Origin: Lycium barbarum
Lineage: Eukaryota > Streptophyta > Magnoliopsida > Solanales > Solanaceae
Assembly: GCF_019175385.1 (NCBI RefSeq)
Contig: NC_083344.1
Coordinates: 65,162,782 to 65,226,781, forward strand
DNA length: 64,000 nucleotides
Reading direction: 5' to 3'
The translations under genes and the position numbers were made by a program. Below the pieces are notes generated by a model. It saw only the letters and a program-made list of their open reading frames with translations. It was not told the origin of the DNA and ran no database searches. Below, one piece after another: positions 9,973 to 20,635 of this stretch. The first letter of the stretch is position 1; every line of letters starts with the position of its first letter.

Positions 9973-12900
9973 TCACTCCTTTAAGCTAAGCCGTGCATTT
10001 TGCACTTTCACAGATAGCTTTAATTTCTGCTCCTCCATGTCTTTCAAAACTGCTAACAGATTGGAACGATAAACTTCAGATTGTTGATTTATGCAATCTA
10101 ACTCGGCAGTCAATTCACGGATCTTTTGTTCCTTCTCTTCCTGTCAAAAGAAAGAAACGGAGGTAAGTCCACTACAGTAGCACGCTAAAACTACCATCGT
10201 AATCCAGATAAATATCTTTTGCAGTAAGGTTTTATTAAATAATTGACACTGTCCATCTAAGTACTTTGCCCCTATCAAATATGAGTGGATTTAACAAATT
10301 TTATCAACTGAACACTCCAAATCAGAAGGGTAAAGATGAACTCGAAGATGATAGGCAACTTTTATGCATAGCATGACGCTTGAATTTCTAATAACTATCA
10401 TCTTTAACATTTTGCTTTCAAGATCCTAGATTTAGGGTTTCTTCTGGAATATTTAGATTTGATCTCGTGCTATTTTTCAGAATTTCCATTACTGCAGTTT
10501 TGGAGAAGGCACTTTCAGTTCCTCATTTCTTCCGTATTTGAGAGTTGCATCCCGGATTGAGAGGATTATTAATTTCCTCATTGATCTAGGCTACGGATAT
10601 GGTTTCTCCCACAATTCTGCACCCATCTTGGTGGAAATTCAGCATAATTCTCTCAATCCTGGATGCAACTATCAAATACTGAAGAAAGACATAATAGCGA
10701 ATGTGTCCAAGAAGTAGTGTTTCTATGCTGATAAGGGACCCTTCCCAGTTGTTCAATTTAGCTTTTCTCACAACAATCAAAAGAAGATCAAGAGAAGGTT
10801 TATTAACGGCAGCACATAGTATATATTGGCCAACTCGAAACACCATAGCCAAATGATAGATTCTATGAGAAAATTGTCCTGGCCCATAATATCAATCTGA
10901 CCATCACTGGACTATCTTAATGACCAGAGCTATCATTAAATTCAAACGATTTTTTTTTTTTTTTTGAGAAACTGGTATTGTTGTATTCCTCAGCATTAAG
11001 GGTATGCTGGCGACCTCCAAAAACAGACAGTAAATTAAAATATTTTAAAGATAAAGATAAACTTAATGTGCTCCTAGTAAATCTACAAGGTCATCTACAT
11101 TCTCTATACATTATTCTTTACACCAAAAATAGAAAGATACAATATAATTCTCCTTTCACTTTCTGAATAGAATTTGATGTATCTTAAAAACATCTCCCAT
11201 TTCTTTCTTTGCATACTGTCCACCAAATGCATGCGGGGATTACCCTCCACCATTTTTTCTAGCTCTTGCTTCCCCCTCTTCTGATCCAGCAAGTCAGTAA
11301 ATCAGCAATATGTTCAGGCATTGTCCATTTGACTTCTGCGAGACCTAAGAACATTGACCATAATTGTGCTGTAAATCTACAATGAAGAAAGAGATGGTTG
11401 TTTGTTTCTCTTTTCTGCATACATAGAAAACATCTGGGCACAACAGTTCGGCCTTTTATCTGAAGCACCTCTTGAGTTAGGCATGCCCTTCTTACAACCA
11501 ACCAAGTGAAGCATCTCACCTTTGTCGGTGCTATACTTTCCCAAACATTCTTCCATAAACCTGGTTTCCCTTCACTAGCAACCATGTTTCTTTTCCTGTA
11601 CAACCTCTTAACATAATAGCATCAGGTATATTGGTTGTACCAGTGAACAAACCAATATCCTTCAAAAATTCTACCACTCTTTCCACCTCCCAATCATTCA
11701 GATGTTTCCTGAAAAGCAGGTTCCAACCTTGAGTGTCCAGCAATCACCAATTGTAGCATTCGGATTTGAACAAATGGAGAACAGATCAAGGAAAGCATCC
11801 TTAAGTGAAGTTCCATTTATCCAAACATCATTCCAGAACAGTATCTTAGAGACATGTATCTTCTTTCAGCATGTTCCACAAAGCTCTGATAGTTTTCCAA
11901 ACTCCCACACCATAAGTGTTGTTGATGTCATCTGTACACCAATGATTGTGTTGTTCATATTTACTTTGAACAACCTCTCTCCATAGTGAATGTTCTTCCT
12001 CATTAAACCTCCATAACCACTTCATCATAAGACAATTGTTTTTTTTTTTTTTTTTTTTGAAACAGATAACATCATCATAAGACAATTGTTGTGTAGCCTT
12101 AAGTTCCTACATTGGACTACCTTCCATTTAACCAGATTATAGCCTTTTCCTTCTTTGTTACCGTGCCACAAGAACTCTCTTCTCAGTTTGTTTAGCCTCT
12201 TGATCACCTTGGTAGGGATAGGAAACAAAGACACCACATAAGTGGGCAAAGAATCTAGGACTGAATTTATTAGAGTGAGCCTGCCCCCTAAAGAAAGATA
12301 TTGAGCTTTCCATTTTGCTAATTTCTTCTCTGTTTTCTCTATGATGCCATCCCATATGCCCATTGCTTTATGCTTGTAGCCCAAAGGCATTCCAAGATAC
12401 CCAGTTGGAAGGGTCTCCACCTTACACCCCAGAATGTCCGCCAAAGTTTGTATATGAGGGACTTCATTTATAGAGAATAAACTGCTCTTTCTCCAGTTAA
12501 CACTTAAACCAGAGGAAGTTTCAAAGACTATTAGCATAAATCTGATATACTTGATCTGGTCAACCAAAGGCTCACAAAAGATGATTGCGTCATCAGCATA
12601 GAGTAAGTGACAAATTTCTAGATTCTCCTCCTCCTGTTCCTCAATTTGAAACCTGTCACCAATCTGTTTTCAAGTGCAACTCTCATCATACTGTTGAATC
12701 CCTCCATGACTAGAATGAACAGGAATGGGGATAACGGGGACCCCTGTGTCTAAGCCCCCTTTCGGAATGGAAAAAACCCACAGGTTCTCCATTTACTAGA
12801 ACTGAAAATCTAACAGTCTTGATACAAAAGCTGATCCATTTCACCCACTCTTCCCCAAAACCCATCTGCCTGAGTATGTTCAGTAAAAACTTCCAGTTCG

Positions 12901-15900
12901 CATGATCATATGCCTTTTCCACATCCAGTTTACACATGATGCCAGGTGCTCCTCCCCTCAATCTAGAATCCACACACTCATTAGCAATAAGGGCAGCATC
13001 CATAATCTGTCTTCCTTTGATGAAAGCCATTTGATGCTTATTGACCAAGCATGCTATTCAAACGAATTTTATAAGTAATATATAGATTGGTTAGCAAAAA
13101 GCATTTGACCTCATGACCCATGCAATATATAAAATGCTAATCCCTTTTCCCAGTTTAATTCTCAGTTCTCACACACTAGTTTTGGTTGTCTTATAATAGC
13201 ATGCACTTTCCGTAAAGAGAATAAAAGGTCCTCAAAAAGGTAACATTGCATCCACTTTTGCATTAAAGAAGGTGTAAACTATTCAGAAGGTAAACTTCTC
13301 TCACTTTATGACTCACTCCAATTTAAACATTATGAAACTTGAACTCTCACCTTAATACCGGTGCCCTTCAATATATCAATCCACTACACCTCAATCCCAA
13401 ATTGAGGAAGGAGATATGAATCCTTTGTCAGTTCTGCTCCATTCGGCCCACGTCATTCAAATACTGATAAATAATTTGTCGTAAACTATGGGCTCTAGAA
13501 AACTAGAAATTTTCTAACTCCCCCTTCCCCCAGCCTAGACCTGATGCAAGTGTAACAACAACAATTAACATCCCAACTGGTTGGTATCACCAATATGGAT
13601 CTTTTACACTCATCGTGTTTTATTCTTAGATATGTCCGCATTGATTCGAGCAAGTGTAGGCCTGTGAGACAACTTATTCTTGTAATTTTAGGTCTACCTG
13701 GTCCCTTTTAGCACATTCAATCAATGCAGTTTATTATCACCTTATTCTTGTGATTTTAGGTCTACCTTATCCCTTTGTAGCACCTTCAATCACCGCCGTC
13801 TATGATCTACCAATTGGTCCATTTGGAGGTCTATTTTGGAGTTTGAGCATGTCGAAACCATCTCAGTTGACCTTTTCTCGTTTCATCTCTATCTGATACT
13901 TGCGATATTTGTGTTTTTTGATGAAGTACTTGCAATATTTGTCGGACGTGATAATTCTAATTTGTCCAGTCTTATATGACAGGCCCTGCGCTCATCTTTG
14001 AATATCTATTTTCATCTGTCACTCTTTTTTTCTCTATCAGCTTACCGAGGACATGACCTTAGATAGGAGGGTTTGGAGGACCCACATTAGGGTAGAAGGC
14101 TAGTAGATAGTCTCATTATCCTGTCTTATTAGTAGTCGCATTATCATAGTATAATTTCTTGTGCTCTGATTTATGATATTATCTGTTATTTCCTGTGCTT
14201 TGATTATTCTATGCTATCTGTTTCGCTTGCGTTACTTCATTTCCATATCACTTTGAATCTTTTAGCCTTATTTGACCTCTTTTTATGTGTTTATTGAGCC
14301 GAGGGTCTCTCGGAAACAGCCGTCCTACCTTGGTAGGAGTAAGGTCTGCGTACACTCTACCCTCCCCAGACCCCACGTTGTGGGATTTCACTGGGTTGTT
14401 GTTGTTGTTGCTTGTTATTCTAAATGTCGATTGGCTTTGTACCGCTCTAACTGGGAATAGGATATAATTTATATAACAGTGGATACACACTGCCATGGAG
14501 CAAATGACTACATATGGAGTTAAAGCCCAACTACGTACAGGGATGGTATAGGTGAGAATGGAAACAACATTAGATGGACCAAATTCAGATCATAGAAAGT
14601 GAGAAACTCCTGTTGAAAACTCACCTTGGATTGACCTGAATCTGCTTGATCAATGTCTCCTTCATCCACTCCTTGATTGCGTCCATTTACCATGTTGTTC
14701 ACCAGAGTTTTGTCAGCGTTTTTCTTCTTTGCAGCAGCAACCTTTTTTGCAGCCTCTTTCAGAGCATTCACCGCAACATTATAACTATGAATAGACTTTG
14801 CCCCTTCTTCTACAAATTTAATAGCCTCCTGTCGCAAACTATTATGACGAATAGTTAAAGACTCTTGAGAATTGCTAGGTAACTCTAAACGATGTTCCTC
14901 TATAGTGCTCCCACCACCAGTCTTGGCATTTCGTGTCCAACGTTTCAAAATGTATTGGGAAGGAAGCGTAAGAACATTTTTGGCTCTGAACACAGATAAA
15001 ACATGTCTACAGATTATACCTGAAAATTCAAACATTAGACAGCTACAGTTAGCTGTCAACTCAAATGTGTTGAACCTAACCGTGTGCGCCTTGTGCTCTT
15101 CCCCAAATTTTGCAACATGATATGTTGTGATCGCTCCGGAGTCATCAATTTTAGTTGCAGGATTCGCAAGGGTCTCAACCAGCTCCTCTTGAAATTTCAT
15201 GAAAACTTTCCTGGTATAGAGATTAGCTGCTTGTTTTTCCATAGGTGAAGGCGTCTTTAGAACTGGTGTCGTATTAGTAGAGTCAAAATCTGCCTTTAAT
15301 TCCTTTTCATGCCAGATTGTAAGAGCTTTTTCATAGTGTTTAATCAACAACTGGATAGAGGTAGAAGCATCCACAAACCCATTGAAGAAACTGTTTTTGT
15401 CTTCATCATCATCACTTAAAAAATCCCCAAAAAACGTGTCTCGCATGAAAACAGGAACCCAATGACGGGAAGCACTATAGATTGATTGAAGGTAATCATT
15501 ATCCAGGAGGTAATATCTTTGTAGGAGTGACTTCCACTGAGATTCAAATTCCTCGATTGTCTCTGCTTCATTAATGCACTTGATAAATTCAATTTCAAAG
15601 GTTGGATGTGTTTGACATACATGGGTCAGCTTCTCCTTGGTTTCTCGAAGTATGCTCCATTTACAAAGACGATGGCGCGTTTCCGGCAGAACATGAGTAA
15701 CAGCCATCTGTATGAGATGATCAGTGTCAGTTGTGATGGAAACAGGCGGCTTCTGTCCAGACATCGCTTGAAGCCAAGTTTGGAGGAGCCAGACAAGTGA
15801 GGTTTCAGACCCATTAAAAAGCAAAGCACAGCCAAAGAGAACAGGCTGGGCATGATGATTTAAGCCAGTGAAGGTGGCAAAAGGTACGCTATAGCAGTTA

Positions 15901-16109
15901 GCTCGATAGCAAGTGTCGAAATTGATACTGTCCCCAAAGTAGTGATAGTTCATTCTGGCAGTTGCATCAGCCCAAAAAATGTTTCCATTAGAACATCCAT
16001 TATCATCTTGAACAGCATAGAAAAATCCTGGACTTTCTGCTTGCATTCGCCTCAGATAGTCCAACACATGCTGAACCCCTCCACCAAGGATTCTTTGTCT
16101 GCTATTCAT
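9973..16109 (-). CDS. FAR1-RELATED SEQUENCE protein, FRS9-like (two coding exons)
   Basis: Coding parts are 16109-14625 (495 codons) and 10140-9973 (55 codons plus TGA), about 550 residues. The first part ends AAG|GTGAGT and the second follows TTTTGACAG|. Both joints are phase 0. Domains: a MULE-transposase-like core (about residues 55-155, with F-D-T at 64-66 and T-T-D-T-D at 126-130), a SWIM zinc finger C-x-C...C-x-H (355-369), a lysine-rich stretch (455-467), and a coiled-coil tail in the last exon that ends in S-L-K-E. FAR1/FHY3-family proteins are domesticated transposase transcription regulators that act in the nucleus. This one has no N-terminal FAR1 DNA-binding domain. The length and C-terminus match Arabidopsis FRS9, which also lacks it (from memory). 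The frame stays open nine codons upstream of the ATG to the acceptor at 16137, but the upstream exon has no ATG. A stop appears if the donor at 14624 is read through. Confidence 0.87.
10526..10688. repeat. long imperfect hairpin in FRS intron 2
   Basis: The arm 10526-10577 pairs with 10633-10688 over about 52 bases with only four or five mismatches and one small bulge. The loop is about 55 bases. The best core is GTTGCATCC-x-GGATTGAGAG against its complement. It could be a small MITE-like insertion or a fold-back RNA source. No coding frame explains it. Confidence 0.75.
10950..13055 (-). mobile_element. 5'-truncated LINE in FRS intron 2
   Basis: The flanks carry a 10-base target duplication, attcaaacga, at 10940-10949 and 13056-13065. 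The minus-strand poly(A) tail is the T run at 10950-10965. Frames from 13048 down encode the reverse transcriptase palm (K-G-R-Q, then K-L-D-V-E-K-A-Y-D), a Y-A-D-D catalytic motif near 12590, the thumb (12567-12090) and a zf-RVT C-terminal domain (11603-11259, with C-F-L-C and H-L-F-L-H-C). Frameshifts and stops break the frame, so it is inactive. It lies in the same orientation as the host gene. Confidence 0.88.
12022..12090 (-). mobile_element. ultra-short poly(A) retroposon insertion with 19-bp TSD
   Basis: The sequence tcatcataagacaattgtt is present at 12022-12040 and 12072-12090. Between them are 31 bases: a run of 18 T and then gaaacagataaca. Read on the minus strand this is about a dozen element-derived bases plus a poly(A) tail. 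It is nested in the LINE. Confidence 0.8.
13541..14430 (+). mobile_element. RTE-type LINE 3' copy with inverted 5' part
   Basis: The right part (about 14035-14430, plus strand) encodes the last residues L-T-E-D-M-T-L-D-R-R-V-W-R...R-V-E-G and a stop. The conserved 3' tail follows: gagccgagggtctctcgg...tacactctaccctccccaga, ending in a GTT repeat. The left part (about 13541-14020) resembles, on the minus strand, the RTE coding region that normally lies just upstream. It contains a roughly 60-base tandem duplication. Family recognition is from memory of plant RTE elements. Confidence 0.65.
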
Positions 16110-16672
16110 TTGTAGTTCCCAAAGTTCTGATGCACACTGAAAAAGTTATGTTTTTAGTTCTTGACAGATGAACAACTTAATCACCATTTGGATATGCAGC
16201 ATAACTATGAATTCATTGCAAGAGGTAACAATTCATTGCAAAATATTCAGAATTTTATATCAGACCCTTATCTGTGAAACAACATTTCAAGATATCTAAA
16301 GTTTAAAATAAAAAGCTTGTTCATTGCTTTTAGTAAAAATTGCTAAGTAACTTGATTGCTGAAAAACTCACTTGATATACAATTGGAATAAGAGTTGATT
16401 TTTCAGCCAGAAGTACTGTAGCAACAAAAGAATATTTAATTTTGGGCATGAGGATTATCATAGCTCATCCATTGCAAGCCAAATTCACTCATGTAGTAAC
16501 TTGTAAGCGAAATTTTTATAATTATGAAAGCCAAATAGAAACTAAACTTTCACTCTTTATTAATAATTCTGGGTAGACCAAGAAATCATTCATTTGCTAC
16601 AGATATTACTTATCAAGTTTTCTGACAGGCTAAAGTTAGCTCAAAGAACTGTCCGAGGGGCATTTCTTATTT

Positions 16673-16893
16673 GATAATCGTGGTGTCGGGCTAGCTTGCG
16701 CACACCTCGACTAATTCTAGGGGATGTCTACCACCTCCTACCAGCAACAGATACCACCAGATACTAGGTAACTTTGTCCACCAAGGCTAGAACAGATGGA
16801 AGAAATCAAATGTTTTTGCCTCTACTAGGATTTGAACCTGAGACCTCATGGTTCTCAACCCACTTCATTGACCACTAGGCCAAACCTGTCCCG
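16673..16893 (-). mobile_element. tRNA-derived SINE in FRS intron 1
   Basis: On the minus strand the head has a pol III A-box-like block (16877-16866) and a B box GGTTCAAATCC (16848-16838). A body follows and ends near GGTGTCGGG and a short T/A-rich end at 16673. The head, body and tail match a common Solanaceae SINE layout. The flanks gaggggcatttct and gggaggtatttca look like a decayed target duplication. Confidence 0.75.
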
Positions 16894-17164
16894 GGAGGTA
16901 TTTCAAGACACCAAATCAAAAGCAAACGATGCCAAAAGCTTGCCATTAATATGGACAGAATTTGAAATGTCTGGATATATAGAAAGAAAGTAATTGACTT
17001 CAAATTTACTACTTTGGTTTTAAGTACTCAATATTCATAATATATAGAAAATATTTCCATCTTTAATGGCTTTTTTCTAAAACAAAAGTAGATCAAATTA
17101 AATGATGTCAAATGCTCACATTTCAGATAGTTAGAAATTGAAATATGTAAAGTAACTGAAAGGC

Positions 17165-17350
17165 ATAACACATAGATAGACACCTTAACTTGGCCTCAAC
17201 TGACAACTAAACACTCCAACTTTGAGAATGCACATCTAGACACCTCAACTCGTCCCCAGCCAACGCTGACGTGACACATAAATTTTGAAGGTGTCTAGAT
17301 GATCATTTCGTAAAGTTGGAGTATTCAACTGATGTGGTAAATGACTTGAT
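17165..17350. repeat. unclassified dispersed repeat in FRS intron 1
   Basis: The segment has internal complementary pieces. CATCTAGACACCT is opposed by AGGTGTCTAGATG about 60 bases on, and CACTCCAACTTT is opposed by AAAGTTGGAGTA, so it can fold back on itself. No coding sequence is present. The fold and length suggest a MITE or SINE-like element, but no terminal duplication was identified. Confidence 0.5.
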
Positions 17351-17818
17351 CTTTAACGTCCCTAGCCTGAAAACTCGCAGTATAATAATCAACATTTCAA
17401 TATTCTACTGCTTATTCTCTTTCTTTTTTTCTTTTTCTTTTTTTGCTTTGAAAAAAGTTGTTGGAACCAATTTACAATTGGCATTGTAGTATTAATAATG
17501 TATTAGGGTTTAGAAGGTACAAGTCAACAGATTTGGAGAAAACGAGTTAGCTGCAGAGGAATAGTGGTGTCCTTAAGAAGCTCAAATTGAATTCAGAACT
17601 TGATATTCCTTCACTTTAATATTTCACTTCAGTAAAGTGGAAAATTTTGAGCAAATTGACAAATTGCTTTTAGTTAGATTGTTTAGCTACAGAGAAGGGT
17701 TCAGAATAATCCATATATATCATATTATCTATTTTATATATCATTATGTATTAAACAACGCGAAACGAACCTCTTTTTTACAACCAAAGAAAAATAAAAT
17801 GATGAAAACAGAACTTAC

Positions 17819-17935
17819 CGGAGCTTTCCGTGGAGCAAGCAGATGGAGAGAGTAAGCGGAGAGTGATTTTGCCTGGTTTGAGTCGTTTTGTTTGATTCTA
17901 AGTTTTCTTCTTTGTTTTATTTGGGGTTGGAAAGT
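17819..17935 (-). promoter_or_regulatory. non-coding first exon (5' UTR) of the FRS9-like gene
   Basis: On the minus strand a pyrimidine-rich sequence without any ATG ends in CTCCG|GTAAGTTC, a strong 5' splice donor (17819/17818). The next good acceptor in the same orientation is TTTTTCAG at 16137, which opens the main coding exon. The outer end of the exon is approximate, and no clear TATA box was found upstream. Confidence 0.55.
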
Positions 17936-18332
17936 TAAAAGGGAAAATTGGGAGAAAATGAAAAATAGAGGTCATGACCCTCTATTTCTTTTTTGAATTA
18001 TTTTACTCCTTTCATTTACTTTTTACTTGTCACATTTCGCTGAGTCAATTTAATTAATTTTTTGAGCTAAATTCAATTAGATCAATTTAATATTTCAAAA
18101 TTAATATTTAGATATTTGAAACTATATGAAAAATATTATAGGTTGCAATTCTTCTCATATTGATATAATTAAAAAAAAAAAATATTAGTCAAAATCTATA
18201 TAGTTTGACTCTCGAGAAGCGAAGTATCTTAGTTGAAAGAGAGGTTTGTCCTATGAAGGAACAAGCTGCAAATAAAAAAAATAAAAATACTTACAACCTT
18301 TTTATTTGATAAAGTATTATGTCAGAAAGAAC
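17936..18332. other. upstream region of the FRS gene, no other feature
   Basis: AT-rich sequence between the FRS first exon and the solo LTR. It would contain the FRS promoter, but no motif was convincing. Confidence 0.35.
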
Positions 18333-18337
18333 TCCTC

Positions 18338-20630
18338 TGTTACATCTCGGAGATTCCAGATTGTTGCATTGTGAGTAGACCAACGCGAGCTTAAGGTGAA
18401 CATGAAGTCCTTATGAGATTAAGGAGAGTATTTGATAACTGTAAGCTCATACATTAACATTTTGAAGTCATATGAGTCGGTGGAATTCAGTTCGTCAAAG
18501 GAAGTAGAATGTAAGTCATGTTTGGGACGATCTCGCAACAATTGAGTTAGGCTTTGTTTAGTAATGACTTAGGGAGGAGCTATAGGGCCCCTTAGATGGT
18601 TAGTGAGGTGTTACACAAGTGTAAAGAAGGTTCTGTATGGATTGGAAGTCAAACGAATCAAAACGAGTAACTTATCGGATAGGGACCATTTGACGGACCG
18701 TATATTATTTGACGGCCCGTCAAATGGTGGAGCACCACCGTATAACAGTCACAGTGAGCCAAGTTGGGTTGGGCAGTTTGACGGACCGTAGGAATTTTGA
18801 CGGTCCGTCAAAGTGGGCGTAGGATTGCCCGACGGGATTTTAAGTCACGCTTTATATATTTCGTTTTCTATCATTTGGCCATATTATTTCCCCAAAACAT
18901 ATCCTTGAGCTCTCCAAAACCCTCTCTCTAGGTCTATAAACTAATCCAAGCCAAATCTAAGAGAATCAAGAGGTTCAAGTGCTAAGAAGCTTGCTAGGGT
19001 TTGTGGAACTCCAGATTTCCCTTTGGTTTTGATGTTGGAGACTTCACTTTGGAGGAGTAAGTTGATCCAATACTTGTTCTTGAGTGATTAAGGTAAGATT
19101 CACATCTTTTACATATGGTTAAGGTTGTTTGATTGTTATACCATGTGGGTAAAGGAAGAAAAAGAGAAAATAGAGTTCAAGTATGGATTTAAGGATATTG
19201 TCAGCTATAGGTTAACTTGAATTGTGATTCTTGTTATGAGTATAATCTTGATGTGGGTGATACTAATGATGTTGAGGAAGTATTGTATGTAAGTATATAT
19301 GGTGTTTTGTTGTAGCTATTGTTATGAATGATCATGAAAAAGAGTTTTGGGGATTGGATGATGCTTAACTTGAAGGAAGCCCCTTAGCTATGCTATTGTT
19401 GATAATGTCGTTGTTGTTTGGGAGTTGTTTTGGAAATTAGTAGAAGTAGATGAAATAGGGGAAATGCTGCCCAATTTTCACTAACTTACGAATTATATTA
19501 GTTGCACTTAAGAGTGTCGTTAAGACTTAACCTTGGTATGAATCCTTTTAAATGTAGATTCTCAAGTTTTGGAGGTGAACGTTAAGTAGTTAAGAAGATG
19601 AAAGGCATGTAAGGCTAACCCTTCTTTCTTAAGGCATGATTCCATTGTTATATACCTTCACGTGAGATCTATAATGTCCTTCATGATGACTCCATTTCTA
19701 GAAGTGCTAAAGCTCACAAGTCTTGATACTCTCATGATATTGTTGATCTCATCCTACGATAGTTACTCCTCTAAGGAAAGATATAGTGATGACGATGTTA
19801 ATGATACTTATGTACTCCTATGTATATATATGTATGGTTAATTGCTAATACTGAGCTTATGCAGCCGGGTATGATATCTATTGCGCGTGCACCACTACAG
19901 TTGGGTACGTATAAGACCGAGCTTTGTTATGGCCGGGTATGTATGACACTGAACCTACATGGTCGGGTATAGTACTATTATATATGTATGCATATGTATG
20001 GAAGGTTTCCATTAGGAAAAGGGTAAGTAAATACGATGAACGTCTCAAGTACATGGCTCTACTATCTCATGATTCTCCTATCTCATGTTACCCTTTATGC
20101 TAGTATTGTGTTATTGCTTGTACCTTACATACTCAGTACATTGTTCGTACTGACATCCTTTTGTTTGTGGACGCTGCATCATGCCCGCAGGTGGACAGGG
20201 AGACAAACTTGATCCTTAGGCTGCTCATCCCGAGACTGATTAGAGGAGTTCCATTTGATTCGGAGCTGCAGTGTTGGTACTATTCTTTTGTGTACATAAA
20301 TGGGCATGGCGGGGCCCTTTCCCGTCCTTATGATGTTACATCTCTTTCTAGAGGCTCATAGACAACTGTATATAGCTAGATGTCTTTTAGCCTTGTCGGC
20401 TCATATTTCTGTATATCATTTTGATAGCCTTGTCGGCTCGTACATGTATGGGCATAGTTGTTGATGTTGGTATAAAAAGTGCTTTAACTCAATGGAAATT
20501 ATGTCATTAATGCATAGAGATTATGAACAGGCCATGTGGCTTGCCTAGATATGATTGTGAAAGTATGATGAGAGGTGCCCGGTGGGTTAGCTCCCGGTGC
20601 CCGTCATAGCCCTCCGGTTGGGTCGTGACA
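18338..20630 (+). mobile_element. solo LTR S1, Ty3/gypsy Tekay-like
   Basis: The segment begins TGTTACATC and ends GTCGTGACA. It is flanked by a perfect 5-base duplication, tcctc (18333-18337 and 20631-20635). No internal region is present, so unequal recombination has left a solo LTR. It carries the shared LTR landmarks: a palindrome cluster TTTGACGGTCCGTCAAA (18690-18815), a GGGGAAATGCTGCC core (about 19457), a GCCGGGTATG minisatellite (about 19860-19980), the CAGTAC/GTACTG dyad (20134-20152) and ATGCCCGCAG|GT (junction 20190/20191). Confidence 0.88.
20128..20195 (+). promoter_or_regulatory. conserved LTR block: dyad plus ATGCCCGCAG|GT (S1)
   Basis: The dyad CAGTAC-7 nt-GTACTG is followed 25-40 nt later by an ATG that leads into a CAG|GT splice-donor consensus. 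The same arrangement recurs in C, D, E and the 3' LTR of A. Confidence 0.6.
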
Positions 20631-20635
20631 TCCTC

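Noticed and set aside
16673..16893. tRNA gene suggested by A and B boxes
   Set aside because: The head is too diverged to form a tRNA cloverleaf and is followed by a SINE body and tail.
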